Positions 63,954-64,000 of a stretch of 64,000 nucleotides of DNA are shown here, in pieces. Source of the stretch: Batillaria attramentaria (taxonomy: Eukaryota; Mollusca; Gastropoda; Batillariidae); assembly GCA_018292915.2 (NCBI GenBank), contig JACVVK020000310.1:452001-516000 (forward strand). Reading direction: 5' to 3'. The notes under the pieces are model-generated. The model was not told the DNA's origin, ran no database searches, and saw nothing but the letters and a program-made list of their open reading frames with translations. Each line of letters starts with the position of its first letter. Positions within the stretch are counted from its first letter, which is position 1. The translations under genes and the position numbers were made by a program.

Positions 63954-64000
63954 TTGGTTGCATATTCAGCATCCTGTTGACAGTACACATCAATGGGTGT

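Overview
This is a eukaryotic, intron-bearing and very repeat-rich window. Fibrinogen-domain secreted proteins, tRNA-derived SINEs, CR1/L2-like LINE remnants and long GT/GA/CA microsatellites together suggest a mollusc, most likely a gastropod. This is an inference, since no rRNA or other diagnostic marker is present. Nothing looks bacterial: there are no operons, Shine-Dalgarno sites or CRISPR arrays.

Layout. Positions 1-619 hold the last exon of a fibrinogen-related (FReD) gene on the minus strand. It is a near-copy of 60848-61477 and appears to have lost its middle exons. From about 0.9 to 6.1 kb the DNA is SINEs, microsatellites, two minisatellites (30/32 bp and 26 bp) and a TTAA-flanked, piggyBac-like non-autonomous element at 4935-5402. 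At 7193-11398 there is a complete five-coding-exon gene on the plus strand for a secreted coiled-coil FReD protein of 352 residues, with exact reading-frame closure across all junctions. A pentanucleotide repeat and a broken LINE follow (to about 14.3 kb).

From 15494 to about 60140 the window is a tandem array of an 11.5-kb unit: A (15494-35537), B (35538-47060), C (47061-58580) and partial D (58581-60140). Unit A is enlarged by an 8527-bp LTR retrotransposon (19190-27716, 5-bp target duplication, nearly identical LTRs). Its pol domain order is protease, integrase, reverse transcriptase, RNase H. Integrase ahead of RT is the rare Gmr1-type arrangement within Ty3/gypsy. A 28-bp perfect palindrome sits six bases before each internal unit junction. 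Units carry LINE fragments, a SINE, an older internal triplication and candidate small exons, but no convincing complete gene.

From 60.1 kb to the end there is unique sequence, a 47-bp repeat, and then a second FReD gene on the minus strand (exons at 60971-61236, 61519-61680, 62670-62766 and probably 63161 upward), whose 5' part should lie beyond the window. Its introns hold a 28-bp minisatellite with a SINE inserted in it, and the window ends in long GA repeats.

How it fits together: the only credible host genes are FReD lectin-like secreted proteins, a family linked to innate immune recognition in molluscs. They flank a recently amplified, transposon-laden tandem array. Nested insertions give a relative order of events: the LINE insertion shared by A, B and C but absent in D came early, and the LTR element present only in A came last.
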